Positions 15,420 through 23,559 of a DNA stretch of 64,000 nt are shown here, in pieces (within the stretch, counting starts at the first letter, position 1; every line of letters begins with the position of its first letter). The translations under genes were made by a program, and so were the position numbers. The stretch spans positions 558,001 to 622,000 of the forward strand of contig CAWHYL010000004.1 of NCBI GenBank assembly GCA_963833655.1. The letters are read 5' to 3'. The notes below the pieces were generated by a model. The model searched no databases and was not told where the DNA came from. It saw nothing but the letters and a program-made list of their open reading frames with translations. The stretch comes from 3-1-20CM-4-69-9 sp963833655. GTDB lineage: Bacteria > Actinomycetota > Thermoleophilia > Gaiellales > Gaiellaceae.

Positions 15420-15448
15420 GCCTCTACCTCAGTTCCGTTGGTAGAGGC
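15420..15448 (-). promoter_or_regulatory. 9-bp inverted repeat in the antiporter leader
   Basis: On the minus strand, GCCTCTACC (15448-15440) pairs perfectly with GGTAGAGGC (15428-15420) across an 11-nt loop. The ATG is only 2 nt further on. The downstream arm holds the only Shine-Dalgarno-like sequence (AGAGG), so folding would hide it. It may alternatively be a DNA operator. Confidence 0.5.
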
Positions 15449-15532
15449 CATTGGCTCAGTGCGAGCGGTTCATCGGGGGCCTCACCCCGCGCAGCCGCTC
15501 GAAGCGTACCGTCGGCGTTCAGGCGGCCGCGC

Positions 15533-15538
15533 TAGCCT
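15533..15538 (+). promoter_or_regulatory. -10 box TAGCCT
   Basis: TAGCCT, then 6 nt (ACGGTC), then GTG at 15545. This fits leaderless transcription. Confidence 0.6.
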
Positions 15539-15544
15539 ACGGTC

Positions 15545-15919
15545 GTGGCCAAGTTCCTCGCGGACCGGCCGACGCTCCGAGGCTTCCTGATCATCGGCGC
15601 GATCGTGCTCGTGATCATGCTCCTCAACCTGTACACGGCCGCCCTCGCGATCGGGATGCTGCTCCGGATCGCCTTCTTCCTTGCCGTCGCTTTCTTCGTC
15701 TTCCTGATGTGGCGCGAGCGGCGGGACGAGATCGCGAGTTGGTCGACACGCGAGACCGTGGTCTTCTACGGCTCCGCCCTGTTGATCGTTGCGGCGCTCG
15801 GTCTCTACTTCTGGCGCGGCTGGGCGGGCTACGAAGAGCTCGGCTTCATCGGCGTCATCGCGTGCTCCGGTTTCGCCATGTGGCGCGTCTGGCGAGACCG
15901 GCACCACTTCGGGGTTTAA
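15545..15919 (+). CDS. membrane protein, 124 aa
   Basis: GTG start fixed by the -10 box. Three or four hydrophobic segments are visible: FLIIGAIVLVIMLLNLYT, LLRIAFFLAVAFFVFLMW, VFYGSALLIVAALGLYF and the C-terminal LGFIGVIACSGFAMW. No family recognised. A GGGGTT/AACCCC hairpin spans its TAA stop (15911-15927). Confidence 0.7.
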   Translation: MAKFLADRPTLRGFLIIGAIVLVIMLLNLYTAALAIGMLLRIAFFLAVAFFVFLMWRERRDEIASWSTRETVVFYGSALLIVAALGLYFWRGWAGYEELGFIGVIACSGFAMWRVWRDRHHFGV

Positions 15920-15943
15920 AGAACCCCCGGTTCGGCCGATCCG

Positions 15944-16948
15944 ATGGGGGTGAAACTCAGGAAGCTCCTTCGGCCGGCCCCTCATCTCGAGCGGGACGCG
16001 GCGCAGCATGCGTTGTTGGTGCTCTTCAGCGCGGGCCTGGCCCTGGCCGCGGTCACCGGCATCGCGTGGGCGGCCGGCTTCGAGACCGTCTTTCGCCAGC
16101 TTCGTGCCGCGAACCCGAACTGGTTGCCGATCGCGTTCGCCATGGAGCTCGCCGCGTACCTCGGCTACGTCGTCGCGTACCGCGAGTTGGCCCGTGTCCA
16201 CGGTGGACCGCGACTCGGCATCGCGCGTGCGGGCGCGATCGTGGCGGCCGGGTTCGGCGTCTTCGTCATCCGCGGCGGCTTTGCCGTCGATCGCCACGCA
16301 CTCGAGGACGCCGGCTTGGAGCCGCACGAGGCGCGCATACGCGTGCTCGGGCTCGGCGCGCTCGAGTACGCCGTGCTCGCGCCGGGCGCGGCGCTTGCCG
16401 CTGTGATCATTCTCGCGCGCGGCTCGACCCGCCCGAGCCTCGGCTTCACGCTGCCGTGGGCGATCGCGGTGCCGCTCGGGTTCGTCGCGGCCTTCGCGGC
16501 GCTCGGCCTCCGGCATCGTGTCCGGGAGGGCGGCGGCTGGCGAGGCGCCCTGCGGCACGCGCTGGAAGCGGTGAACATGCTCCGCCACCTGGCGCGACAG
16601 GGCGCCGAGCACGGTGGCGCATTCGTCGGCACGACGCTCTACTGGGTCGGTGACATCGGCTGCCTCTGGGCGTGTCTCCGGGCGTTCAACGACTCACCCG
16701 ACATTGCGGCGCTGATCATCGGCTACGCCACGGGCTATGCGCTGACGCGCCGGACGCTTCCGCTCGGCGGCGCCGGGTCGGTGGAGGCGCTCGTCTCGTT
16801 CTCGCTCGCCTGGGCCGGGATCCCGCTCGCGCAGGCGGTGCTCGCCGTCTGCGCCTACCGCATCTTCAACCTCTGGCTGCCGCTGCTGCCGGCTGCGATC
16901 GGCCTGCGCCACTTGAAAAGGTGGCGCGAGCACGCGGCAGGCGTTTAG
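15944..16948 (+). CDS. flippase-like / lysylphosphatidylglycerol synthase TM-region family protein, copy 1
   Basis: 334 aa with about eight membrane helices. The C-terminal signature PLGGAGSVEALVSFSLAWAGIPLAQAVLAVCAYRI-like region, with A-Y-R-I-F-N-LWLPLLPAAIGL, is characteristic of the UPF0104/LPG-synthase membrane domain. Such proteins are thought to move or modify lipids or glycolipids. There is no synthase catalytic domain. A related protein is encoded at 22564-23538. Its TAG overlaps the TAA of the convergent hemQ in TTAG (16945-16948). Confidence 0.8.
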   Translation: MGVKLRKLLRPAPHLERDAAQHALLVLFSAGLALAAVTGIAWAAGFETVFRQLRAANPNWLPIAFAMELAAYLGYVVAYRELARVHGGPRLGIARAGAIVAAGFGVFVIRGGFAVDRHALEDAGLEPHEARIRVLGLGALEYAVLAPGAALAAVIILARGSTRPSLGFTLPWAIAVPLGFVAAFAALGLRHRVREGGGWRGALRHALEAVNMLRHLARQGAEHGGAFVGTTLYWVGDIGCLWACLRAFNDSPDIAALIIGYATGYALTRRTLPLGGAGSVEALVSFSLAWAGIPLAQAVLAVCAYRIFNLWLPLLPAAIGLRHLKRWREHAAGV

Positions 16949-17634
16949 ATCTCGACCCGGCTCGACGCGCCGTCGAGCGCATCGAGCGCGGCGCGGACGT
17001 CCACGTGCTGGCCGACGAAGATCGGCGTGTCGCGCTCCGTGTAGCGAGAGGCCTCGCTCTCGCGCAACGTCAGCATCAGATGCATGAAGTCGGCAGGCTC
17101 GTCGCACTCGAACGCCGTCATGAACTCCTGGTCGTCGATGCCGAACGAGTACGTCGTGTGGTTGTGGATCGTCGCGAACTCGGCGCCGACTCGGATGTGC
17201 TCGTCCATCGCGCGCTGCCGCTCCTCGGCTGACAGCGCGTACCACGGCCGCAGCTTGACGAACGGGTAGACGACGAGATAGGGCGAGCCTTTCGGGACAA
17301 CCTTGCGCGCGCGGCGCGCCTTCGTGTACTCCGACGCCTTCGTCGTCGCGAGATAGGAGTAGGGCGTCTCGAGCCAGGCGGCAAGCGGCGTCGCGTTCAG
17401 CGCGGCGCCGAGCTCGCCGAGATCCTCGTAGCGCTGCGTGATCTTCCAGAGGAAGAAGTCGGAGTCGGGGCGAACGCCGGTGACGGTGTACGCGCGGAGG
17501 TGATCCATCCGGGCGGCCCAGTCCTCGACGACCTCCGCGAAGGCGTCCTTGCCGGCGACGCGCTCCTCGACGGGCAGCCGCCGCCACGCCGGATCGACGC
17601 GGAAGAAGCTGTACGCGACGTACTGCCCATCCAC
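16945..17634 (-). CDS. hemQ: coproheme decarboxylase / chlorite dismutase-like protein (HemQ)
   Basis: 229 aa, GTG start. The chlorite dismutase fold is indicated by YVAYSFFRVDPAWRRL at the N-terminus, AYTVTGVRPDSDFFLWKI, KGSPYLVVYPFVKLRPWYALSAEERQRAMDEHIRVG and YSFGIDDQEFMTAFECDEPADFMHLMLTLRESEASRYTERDTPIF. In Gram-positive bacteria this family completes heme synthesis by oxidative decarboxylation of coproheme. The MDEHIRVG and HNHTTYSFG segments carry the histidines expected near the heme. No other heme-pathway genes are nearby. A TAGCAT -10 box lies 7 nt before the GTG. Confidence 0.9.
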   Translation of the reverse strand: MDGQYVAYSFFRVDPAWRRLPVEERVAGKDAFAEVVEDWAARMDHLRAYTVTGVRPDSDFFLWKITQRYEDLGELGAALNATPLAAWLETPYSYLATTKASEYTKARRARKVVPKGSPYLVVYPFVKLRPWYALSAEERQRAMDEHIRVGAEFATIHNHTTYSFGIDDQEFMTAFECDEPADFMHLMLTLRESEASRYTERDTPIFVGQHVDVRAALDALDGASSRVEI

Positions 17635-17641
17635 GCCGACG

Positions 17642-17647
17642 ATGCTA
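17642..17647 (-). promoter_or_regulatory. -10 box TAGCAT of hemQ
   Basis: Minus-strand TAGCAT, 7 nt, then GTG at 17634. The box lies in the 16-nt gap to the upstream glycosidase gene, so hemQ has its own promoter. Confidence 0.55.
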
Positions 17648-17650
17648 GCT

Positions 17651-18853
17651 CTAGTGGGAGTGGGCGATGAGCGTCCAGCCGAACGTCTGGTCGGTCACCG
17701 GCGGCTCGCCGCACTCGTACGCGCCCGTGCGAACGGCGTTCATCGACGCCTTCACGGCCGCCCGCGTCGACTTCGGCGTGCCGTCGGCGTAGTAGACGCC
17801 CGACTGCCACCGGTTGTAGTCGGTCTCGTCGGTGACATGGAAGATCAGGAAACCGCGAACCGTCGGCTGGCACGCAGCGATCTTGAGCGCCTCGTCGTAG
17901 TACGCCGCCTGCACGGCTTCGGTGACCGGCTTGGTCGTCGCCGGCTCGGTGCCGCCGTAGAAGCTCCGCTTCGCGACCGGGATCTGCGAGTCGACGCCGT
18001 ACTCGTCGTAGATGATCGGCAGCGTCGAGCCCTTCTGCGCCGTGCCGTCGAACGCCTTGCCGAGGAGCGACACGAGCTTCGGGTAGTCGCTGAGGCCGAG
18101 CGACGTCCCGCTCGTGTGCACGAGCGTCGGCGGCGTGCTGGAGTTCTCGCCGTACGGGTGGAACGAGAAGCCGTCCATGATCGGCCGCTTGCGCTTCATC
18201 GCCCGGTAGGCGATGCCCATGTCGGTGATGAACGCGGTCGGCGAGTGCGTGTCGCGCCCCGTGCCGGGACGGTCAATCCCGCGCGGCGAGACGGAGCCGC
18301 CGTCGATGAAGACCGTGCGGTCGGCAGCCTTCATCGCGTCGTACGTCCGCGCGAGCAGCTGAACGTACGTGGACGCCGCGACGTCCTCGCCCATCGGGCC
18401 GAACTGCGGCAGCCAGTACCGGTTGAGGTTCGGCTCGTTGCCGATGATGTACTCGCGGATTGTCGGTACCTGGCGCACGAGGTCCGCGGCGAAGCGGGCG
18501 AACTGCGTGCGCGCCGTCGCCGTCAGCGGCGTGGCGCGGCTCCCGAAGGGCATGACGGTCGCGACGATCCGGATGTTCAGGAAGACGCCGGCGGCTGCGA
18601 TCGACTGCACCGCCTGCAGCTGGTCCTGCGGGACGACGCTCTGGCCGGGCGACCAGCTCACGCTGATCCGAATCGTGTCGAACCCGGCCGCCTTCGCCAG
18701 CTGCATCTTGGTCATCGCGACCTGCGGATCCGCGTTGCGGCCCTCGTCCTCGGCCGCCCCCATGAACATCGTCGCGCTGGCCCGCGCAGCGGCAGGCGCG
18801 GCGAGCGCCGTCAGGGCGCAGAGAAGCGCGATGAGCGATCGAAGCCGAGGCAC
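17651..18853 (-). CDS. secreted glycoside hydrolase (clan GH-A-like)
   Basis: 400 aa from the GTG at 18853. It has a signal peptide with the hydrophobic core SLIALLCALTALAAPAAARA. The mature part looks like a TIM-barrel glycosidase: IRISVSWSPGQ near strand 2, the acid/base candidate E140 in IIGNEPNLN, HPYG after strand 6, and the nucleophile candidate E284 in PIIYDEYGV. This E/E pair is the clan GH-A pattern (GH5/GH39-like). The substrate cannot be assigned. The frame is open 97 codons further upstream, but the -10 box and signal peptide favour this start; a TTG at 18856 is the alternative. Confidence 0.78.
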   Translation of the reverse strand: MPRLRSLIALLCALTALAAPAAARASATMFMGAAEDEGRNADPQVAMTKMQLAKAAGFDTIRISVSWSPGQSVVPQDQLQAVQSIAAAGVFLNIRIVATVMPFGSRATPLTATARTQFARFAADLVRQVPTIREYIIGNEPNLNRYWLPQFGPMGEDVAASTYVQLLARTYDAMKAADRTVFIDGGSVSPRGIDRPGTGRDTHSPTAFITDMGIAYRAMKRKRPIMDGFSFHPYGENSSTPPTLVHTSGTSLGLSDYPKLVSLLGKAFDGTAQKGSTLPIIYDEYGVDSQIPVAKRSFYGGTEPATTKPVTEAVQAAYYDEALKIAACQPTVRGFLIFHVTDETDYNRWQSGVYYADGTPKSTRAAVKASMNAVRTGAYECGEPPVTDQTFGWTLIAHSH

Positions 18854-18861
18854 CAACAGAG

Positions 18862-18867
18862 ACCCTA
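18862..18867 (-). promoter_or_regulatory. -10 box TAGGGT of the secreted glycosidase
   Basis: Minus-strand TAGGGT lies 8 nt before GTG at 18853 (5 nt before TTG at 18856). Confidence 0.45.
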
Positions 18868-19119
18868 GAACCCCGGCCTGCTGCCGGGAAGGCGAGTGTA
18901 CCCGAGGAAGATCCCGCGAATGAGACAGTGCCGGCGGCGGCTCAGTCCGATCCTTGACACGCGTCAGGAGCGTGTTGCCAAGCTCTCGCCGCATGGACCG
19001 GCCGGGGAAGCTCGCCGAAGTCTCCAGTCGCACGATCCTGCCACTCGCCAGCGGCCCGGCCTCTCCACCCGCGTCGCTCTTCATTCTGGACGTGTCCCAG
19101 GGACACGTACGTGCGGGGC

Positions 19120-19125
19120 TAGGCT
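19120..19125 (+). promoter_or_regulatory. -10 box TAGGCT of uvrC
   Basis: TAGGCT followed by 9 nt and the uvrC ATG at 19135, implying a leader of about 3 nt. Confidence 0.5.
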
Positions 19126-19134
19126 GGATTCGCG

Positions 19135-20985
19135 ATGGCTGCACGGCTCGAAGACCAGCTGAAAGCGCTGCCTGCGCGCCCGGGGGTCTACCTCTTCCGA
19201 GATCGGGCGGGGGAGGTGCTCTACATCGGCAAGGCGAAGTCGCTCCGGCCGCGCGTGCGCTCGTACTTCCAGCAGGGCTCCGATGCGCGCGCGGCGATCC
19301 GTCAGCTGCCGGAGCGGGTTGCCGACGTCGAGGTCATCGTGACGCAGAACGAGGTCGAGGCGCTCCACCTCGAGCAGAACCTCGTCAAGCGGCACCGGCC
19401 GCCCTTCAACGTCCGGCTGCGCGACGACAAGTCCTTCCCGTACATCGCCGTGACCGTCGAGGACGAGTACCCGCGCGTCATGTTCACGCGCGAGCGGCAC
19501 CGTCGCGGCGTCGTCTACTTCGGCCCGTACGCGAACGCGAAGAAGGTGCGCGAGACGCTCGACGTCCTCAACCGCGTCTTCCCGTACCGCCCGTGCGAGG
19601 GGCCGAAGCCCGGCCGCCACTCGGGGATCCCCTGCCTCGACTACCACATCGACCGCTGCCTCGCGCCCTGCGTCGGCTACGTGTCGAACGACGACTACCG
19701 GGCGATCATCGACCAGGTGATCGAGTTTCTCTCGGGCGAGACGGAGCCGATCCAGCGCCAGCTCGAGGGGAAGATGCGGGAGGCGGCGGCCGACGAGCGC
19801 TTCGAGGAGGCGGCGCGCTACCGCAACCGTCTGCGCAGCGTCCAGCATCTCGCCGAGCGCCAGGCTGCGGACCGCCGCTCGGTCGGGACGATCGACGTGA
19901 TCGGCCTCGCGGCGGACGGCGACCGCGCGATCGTTCAGGTGTTCCCGCTGCGCGACGGCAGGCTGATCGACCGCTACTCGTTCCATCTCGAGAACGTCGG
20001 CGGCCAGGATCTGACGACGATTCTCGAGTCGTTCTGTCTCGAGTACTACGGGTCGGCGCCGAGTGTCCCGCCGCAGATTGTCGTCCCACGCGATGCCGGT
20101 GACACTTCGGCGCTCTCCGAGTTCCTCTCGGAGCGCCGCGGGGCTCGGGTCGAGGTGCGTGCGGCCGAGCGCGGCGAGAAGCGGCGGTTGCAGGAGCTTG
20201 CGGCAGAGAACGCGCGCCACGCGCTCGCGTCCGACACGCACCAGGCGGAGCTGAAGCGGCTGCGGCGGGTCGAGGCACTCGAGGAGCTGCGCGAGGCGCT
20301 CAACCTCGAGGCGCTGCCGATCCGGATCGAGTGCTTCGACATCTCGACCGTGATGGGCCAGGACAACGTCGGCTCGATGGTCGTCTTTCAGGACGGTGTG
20401 GCCAAGAAAGGCCACTACCGTAAGTTCGGAGTGCGCGGCCAGGACGGGATGGACGACTTCGCCGCGATGGAGGAGGTCGTCGCCCGACGCTTCGCGCGGC
20501 TGTCGGACGTGACGGCGGAGGAGTACGACGAGTCGTTCGCGGCGACGCCGAACCTCGTCGTCATCGACGGCGGCAAGGGGCAGCTCTCCGCCGCGCTCGC
20601 GGCGATGCACAGGTTCGACCTGCCGCGCGTGGCGGTCGTCGCGCTCGCCAAGCGTGACGAGGAGGTGTTCGTGCCCGGCCGGGCCGACTCGATCAGGCTC
20701 GATCCGCATTCGCCCGGTCTGCAGCTCCTGCAGCGGATCCGCGACGAGGCGCACCGGTTCGCGATCGGCTTTCACCGGCAGCGCCGCGACTCGCGCTCGT
20801 TCGCCTCGATCTTCGACGAGCTCGAGGGCGTCGGCCCGGCCCGGCGTCGCGCGCTCCTGCAGCACTTCGGCTCGGCCGAGCGCTTCCTCGCGGCTTCGCA
20901 GGAGGAGCTCGAAGGCGTTGCCGGCGTTCCGGCCAAGACTGCGCGTGCCATCTACGCGCAACTGCACAAGGCCGGGCGCGGCTGA
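19135..20985 (+). CDS. uvrC: UvrABC excinuclease subunit C
   Basis: 616 aa. It has an N-terminal GIY-YIG nuclease domain (PGVYLFRDRAGEVLYIGKAKSLRPRV, residues about 15-40), a UVR motif near residues 203-235, the RNase H-like 5' nuclease domain (IECFDIST, VVFQDGVAKKGHYRKF, VIDGGKGQL) and C-terminal tandem helix-hairpin-helix motifs (LEGVGPARRRALLQHFGS, LEGVAGVPAKTARAI). It makes both incisions in nucleotide excision repair. The length is normal. In many actinobacteria uvrC lies just upstream of rapZ, yvcK and whiA. Here whiA is 6 kb away and rapZ and yvcK are absent from the gap. Confidence 0.97.
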   Translation: MAARLEDQLKALPARPGVYLFRDRAGEVLYIGKAKSLRPRVRSYFQQGSDARAAIRQLPERVADVEVIVTQNEVEALHLEQNLVKRHRPPFNVRLRDDKSFPYIAVTVEDEYPRVMFTRERHRRGVVYFGPYANAKKVRETLDVLNRVFPYRPCEGPKPGRHSGIPCLDYHIDRCLAPCVGYVSNDDYRAIIDQVIEFLSGETEPIQRQLEGKMREAAADERFEEAARYRNRLRSVQHLAERQAADRRSVGTIDVIGLAADGDRAIVQVFPLRDGRLIDRYSFHLENVGGQDLTTILESFCLEYYGSAPSVPPQIVVPRDAGDTSALSEFLSERRGARVEVRAAERGEKRRLQELAAENARHALASDTHQAELKRLRRVEALEELREALNLEALPIRIECFDISTVMGQDNVGSMVVFQDGVAKKGHYRKFGVRGQDGMDDFAAMEEVVARRFARLSDVTAEEYDESFAATPNLVVIDGGKGQLSAALAAMHRFDLPRVAVVALAKRDEEVFVPGRADSIRLDPHSPGLQLLQRIRDEAHRFAIGFHRQRRDSRSFASIFDELEGVGPARRRALLQHFGSAERFLAASQEELEGVAGVPAKTARAIYAQLHKAGRG

Positions 20986-21058
20986 GAGTCACTCGTTCGG
21001 GTCACTCGCGCAAGCGATGCCCGAAACCAGCCGGCGCGCCGATACCTGACGTGCCGCT

Positions 21059-22393
21059 ATGGAAGGCCGCACCCTTATGTCAGTCGCGTCGCAGCAGCGC
21101 GTGCCGTCGGGCCTCGGAGCCCGGCTGCGCCAACTGCGCGTCGCCGCGGGCCTGACCCAGTCCGATCTCGCGGGCGACCGCTTCTCGAAGGAGTACGTCA
21201 GCCAGATCGAGCGCGGCAAGACGCGCCCGACGCCGCAAACGCTCGCGTGGATCGCCGAGCGCCTCGGCGTCGACGCGTCGTATCTCGAGACAGGCCAGAC
21301 GTGGGATGAGTACGCCGAGGTCGAGGCGTCCGTCATGCGCGCCGAGGCCGCGATCGAAGGGCAGCGGTTCGACGAGGCGCTGGAGGCCCTCGACCGTGTC
21401 ACGCACTCGCCCGAGGCACGCGAGCTCGAGTTCCGCGCACTGCTCGCGGAGAGCTGGGCCCGGATGTCGCACGGAGAGCTTCGTCCCGCGCTCGACCTGC
21501 TCGCGCGGGCCCGTGAGCTCTCGGAGGACGCCGGCTTCTCGGACGTCGAACGCGCAGATGTTCTCTACCGCATGGGTGTCTGCCGCTACAAGCTCACGTC
21601 GATCAACACCGCGGTCACGCTGCTCAGCGCGGCGCTCGAGCTCGCCGACCGCTCTGGACTGCCGTGCGACCGGCTGCGCTCGCACATTCTCGAGTGGCGC
21701 TCACGCTGCGCGCGCAGGCAGCGCGACTTCGAGGCGGCGCGCGAGGACATCGAGCGCGCGCTCGAGCTTGCCGACCGGCTCGACGACACGCTGACGGTCG
21801 CGCACGTGACGTTCCAGGCGTCGATCGTCGCCGAGCGCGACGGTCAATGGCTGCGGGCACGGGCGCTCGCCGAGCGCGCGAAGGAGCTGTACGAGCAGCA
21901 CGGCGACCGCAAGAACGTCGGCCGCCTGCTCAACAACCTCGGCGGCCTCAACTACCTCCTCGGCAAGCCAGAAGACGCGGTCGAGTTCCTCAAGCGTGCC
22001 TTCTCGGTCGCGCTGGAGGTCGGCAGCGATCCGGATGCGGCGCAGGCCGTGTCGTCGCTGGCGCAGGTTCACCTCGGCGCCGGCGAGTGGGCGCTCGCCG
22101 AGGAGCAGGCGCGGCACGCGCTCGAGCTCCTCGAGGGCCGCCCGGACTTCCTCGACGAGGCCGGCAACGCGTTCATCGTCCTCGGCCGCGCGCTGATGGA
22201 GCAGGAGCGCTACGACGAGGCGCACCAGGCGTTCGCCGAGGCCGAGCTCAATCTCTCGCAACTTTCATCTGCCAGTCACCGCGCAGTCGCCTGGACGGCC
22301 CAAGGCGACCTTGCCTCACGGCGCGGCGACGACCGGGCCGCCGCGGCGCTATACCGCCGCGCGGCCGAGGCGCTCCAGGACGTGAGGTTCTAA
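21059..22393 (+). CDS. XRE-type HTH regulator with C-terminal TPR domain (RRNPP-like architecture)
   Basis: 444 aa, ATG at 21059 (ATG at 21077 is the alternative). An XRE helix-turn-helix occupies about residues 17-75 (LGARLRQLRVAAGLTQSDLAG, YVSQIERGKTRPT, LAERLGVDASYLETG-like). The rest is a series of TPR-type helical pairs, for example NVGRLLNNLGGLNYLLGKPEDAVEFLKRAFSVA and EQERYDEAHQAFAEAE. HTH plus TPR is the layout of peptide-sensing RRNPP regulators (PlcR, NprR, Rgg, PrgX). The next gene, 18 nt downstream, encodes a 51-aa secreted peptide, which is the expected partner. Ligand binding is inference. Confidence 0.85.
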   Translation: MEGRTLMSVASQQRVPSGLGARLRQLRVAAGLTQSDLAGDRFSKEYVSQIERGKTRPTPQTLAWIAERLGVDASYLETGQTWDEYAEVEASVMRAEAAIEGQRFDEALEALDRVTHSPEARELEFRALLAESWARMSHGELRPALDLLARARELSEDAGFSDVERADVLYRMGVCRYKLTSINTAVTLLSAALELADRSGLPCDRLRSHILEWRSRCARRQRDFEAAREDIERALELADRLDDTLTVAHVTFQASIVAERDGQWLRARALAERAKELYEQHGDRKNVGRLLNNLGGLNYLLGKPEDAVEFLKRAFSVALEVGSDPDAAQAVSSLAQVHLGAGEWALAEEQARHALELLEGRPDFLDEAGNAFIVLGRALMEQERYDEAHQAFAEAELNLSQLSSASHRAVAWTAQGDLASRRGDDRAAAALYRRAAEALQDVRF

Positions 22394-22398
22394 GGAAG

Positions 22399-22408
22399 GG
22401 AGGTGATC
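22399..22408 (+). promoter_or_regulatory. extended Shine-Dalgarno GGAGGTGATC
   Basis: Ten bases complementary to the 16S 3' end, with GGAGG 8 nt before ATG 22412. It sits in the 18-nt gap between the HTH-TPR gene and the peptide gene. Confidence 0.7.
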
Positions 22409-22411
22409 AAG

Positions 22412-22567
22412 ATGCTGCGGAAGATCTCTATGTTGGGAGCTCTCGTCGTGGTCGCCGTCTCGTTTGGCGTCGGCAACGCGATTGCTGCCCCGAAGAATCC
22501 AGGCTCGCCGGCTGTCAGCAACAGCCACGGGAAGTGGACCGACGGTTTCTCGGACGGTCGCGACTAG
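22412..22567 (+). CDS. small secreted peptide, 51 aa; candidate signalling pro-peptide
   Basis: The protein opens MLRKISMLGALVVVAVSFG, a standard signal peptide with likely cleavage after GNAIA (residue 25), leaving a 26-residue hydrophilic peptide beginning APKNPGSPAVSNSHGK and ending FSDGRD. It has a very strong ribosome site and is only 18 nt after an HTH-TPR regulator, so the two are probably one operon. This matches the cassette form of RRNPP quorum-sensing pairs. It could instead be an unrelated secreted peptide. Its TAG overlaps the convergent gene's TAG in CTAG (22564-22567). Confidence 0.75.
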   Translation: MLRKISMLGALVVVAVSFGVGNAIAAPKNPGSPAVSNSHGKWTDGFSDGRD

Positions 22568-23538
22568 CGACCGTCCGAAACCTTCACCCCCGCGGGCTCG
22601 GCGCCGGCACGGTCGGCTTCGGCCTGCCGGCGGATCCGTAACGTGCCCGTCATCAACAGGATCGCGGTGAAGCCGACGATCGCGTTGACGACGATCAGCG
22701 TCACGCGCATGCCGACGCTGAAGCTCAGCGCGACGCTCTTGGCGGCCACGTTGCGGAAGATGTAGACGAGGAGCGCCTGCTCCGTCCCGATGCCTGCGGG
22801 ACTGATGGGCAGGATCGTCGCGAGGCTCTGGCTCACCTGGACGAGCAGGGCGTTATGCACCGTCGCCGCGATGCCGAACGCGCGCAGGAAGAAGAAGACC
22901 GTGACCAGCCGCAGCGTCCAGTCGAGCAGCTGCCACGGCACCACGCGCGTCACGTAGTAGTGCTTGTCCGAGAACGCGGCGAACCCCCGCGCGACCTTCG
23001 CCTTGAACTCGTCGACTCGTTCCGCGATCCAGGCGATGAGCGCGGCGCCGAGGAGCAGCAACAGCAGGAAGAGGACGAGACCGATCGTCGGGTGGCGAAA
23101 CGCCCAGCCGTAGTCGAGCGCCGGCAGGCTCGGGCTCTTCAGGACGCCGAGACCGGGGAGGACCCCCTGTGTCAGCGCCCAGACGATGAAGCAGCTGGCG
23201 ACCACCATGTCGAACAGCGTCTGCAGCAGCGAGGTCGACACGAGCGTCGTGTACGTCGAGGTCGGGATGCGGCGCTTCGCCAGGAAGAGCCGGACGACGT
23301 CGCCGCCGCGCGCGGGGACGATTGCGTTGACGCCCGTGCCCGCGACGTAGGCGCCGAACATCGTCGGCCAGGGCACGCGCTGGCGCGGGTAGGCGGCGCG
23401 GACGATGTTCGTCCATGCCAGCGAGACGGCCACGAGCTTCCCGAGCTGGGCGAGGATGCCGAACGCGAGCCACTTCCACTCGACCGCGGCCAGGTGGCCG
23501 AAGAAGACGTCGATCGCGTGGAGGACGGAATGGATCAC
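22564..23538 (-). CDS. flippase-like / LPG-synthase TM-region family protein, copy 2
   Basis: 324 aa, GTG start 6 nt after a CACACT sequence that resembles a -10 box. Seven to eight hydrophobic helices are predicted. NAIVPARGGDVVRLFLAKR and SLATILPISPAGIGTEQALLVYIFRN are the hallmark segments of the UPF0104/AglD-like membrane family. It likely handles polyprenyl- or lipid-linked substrates. It is distant from the copy at 15944-16948, which has a PLGGAGSVEAL version of the second motif. Confidence 0.85.
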   Translation of the reverse strand: MIHSVLHAIDVFFGHLAAVEWKWLAFGILAQLGKLVAVSLAWTNIVRAAYPRQRVPWPTMFGAYVAGTGVNAIVPARGGDVVRLFLAKRRIPTSTYTTLVSTSLLQTLFDMVVASCFIVWALTQGVLPGLGVLKSPSLPALDYGWAFRHPTIGLVLFLLLLLLGAALIAWIAERVDEFKAKVARGFAAFSDKHYYVTRVVPWQLLDWTLRLVTVFFFLRAFGIAATVHNALLVQVSQSLATILPISPAGIGTEQALLVYIFRNVAAKSVALSFSVGMRVTLIVVNAIVGFTAILLMTGTLRIRRQAEADRAGAEPAGVKVSDGR

Positions 23539-23559
23539 GCTCTCAGTGTGGCGCTTCCG

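Noticed and set aside
15911..15927. GGGGTT-TAAAG-AACCCC hairpin as an intrinsic terminator.
   Set aside because: It spans the stop codon, lacks a U tract, and the next gene starts 17 bases later on the same strand; a weak structural feature at most.
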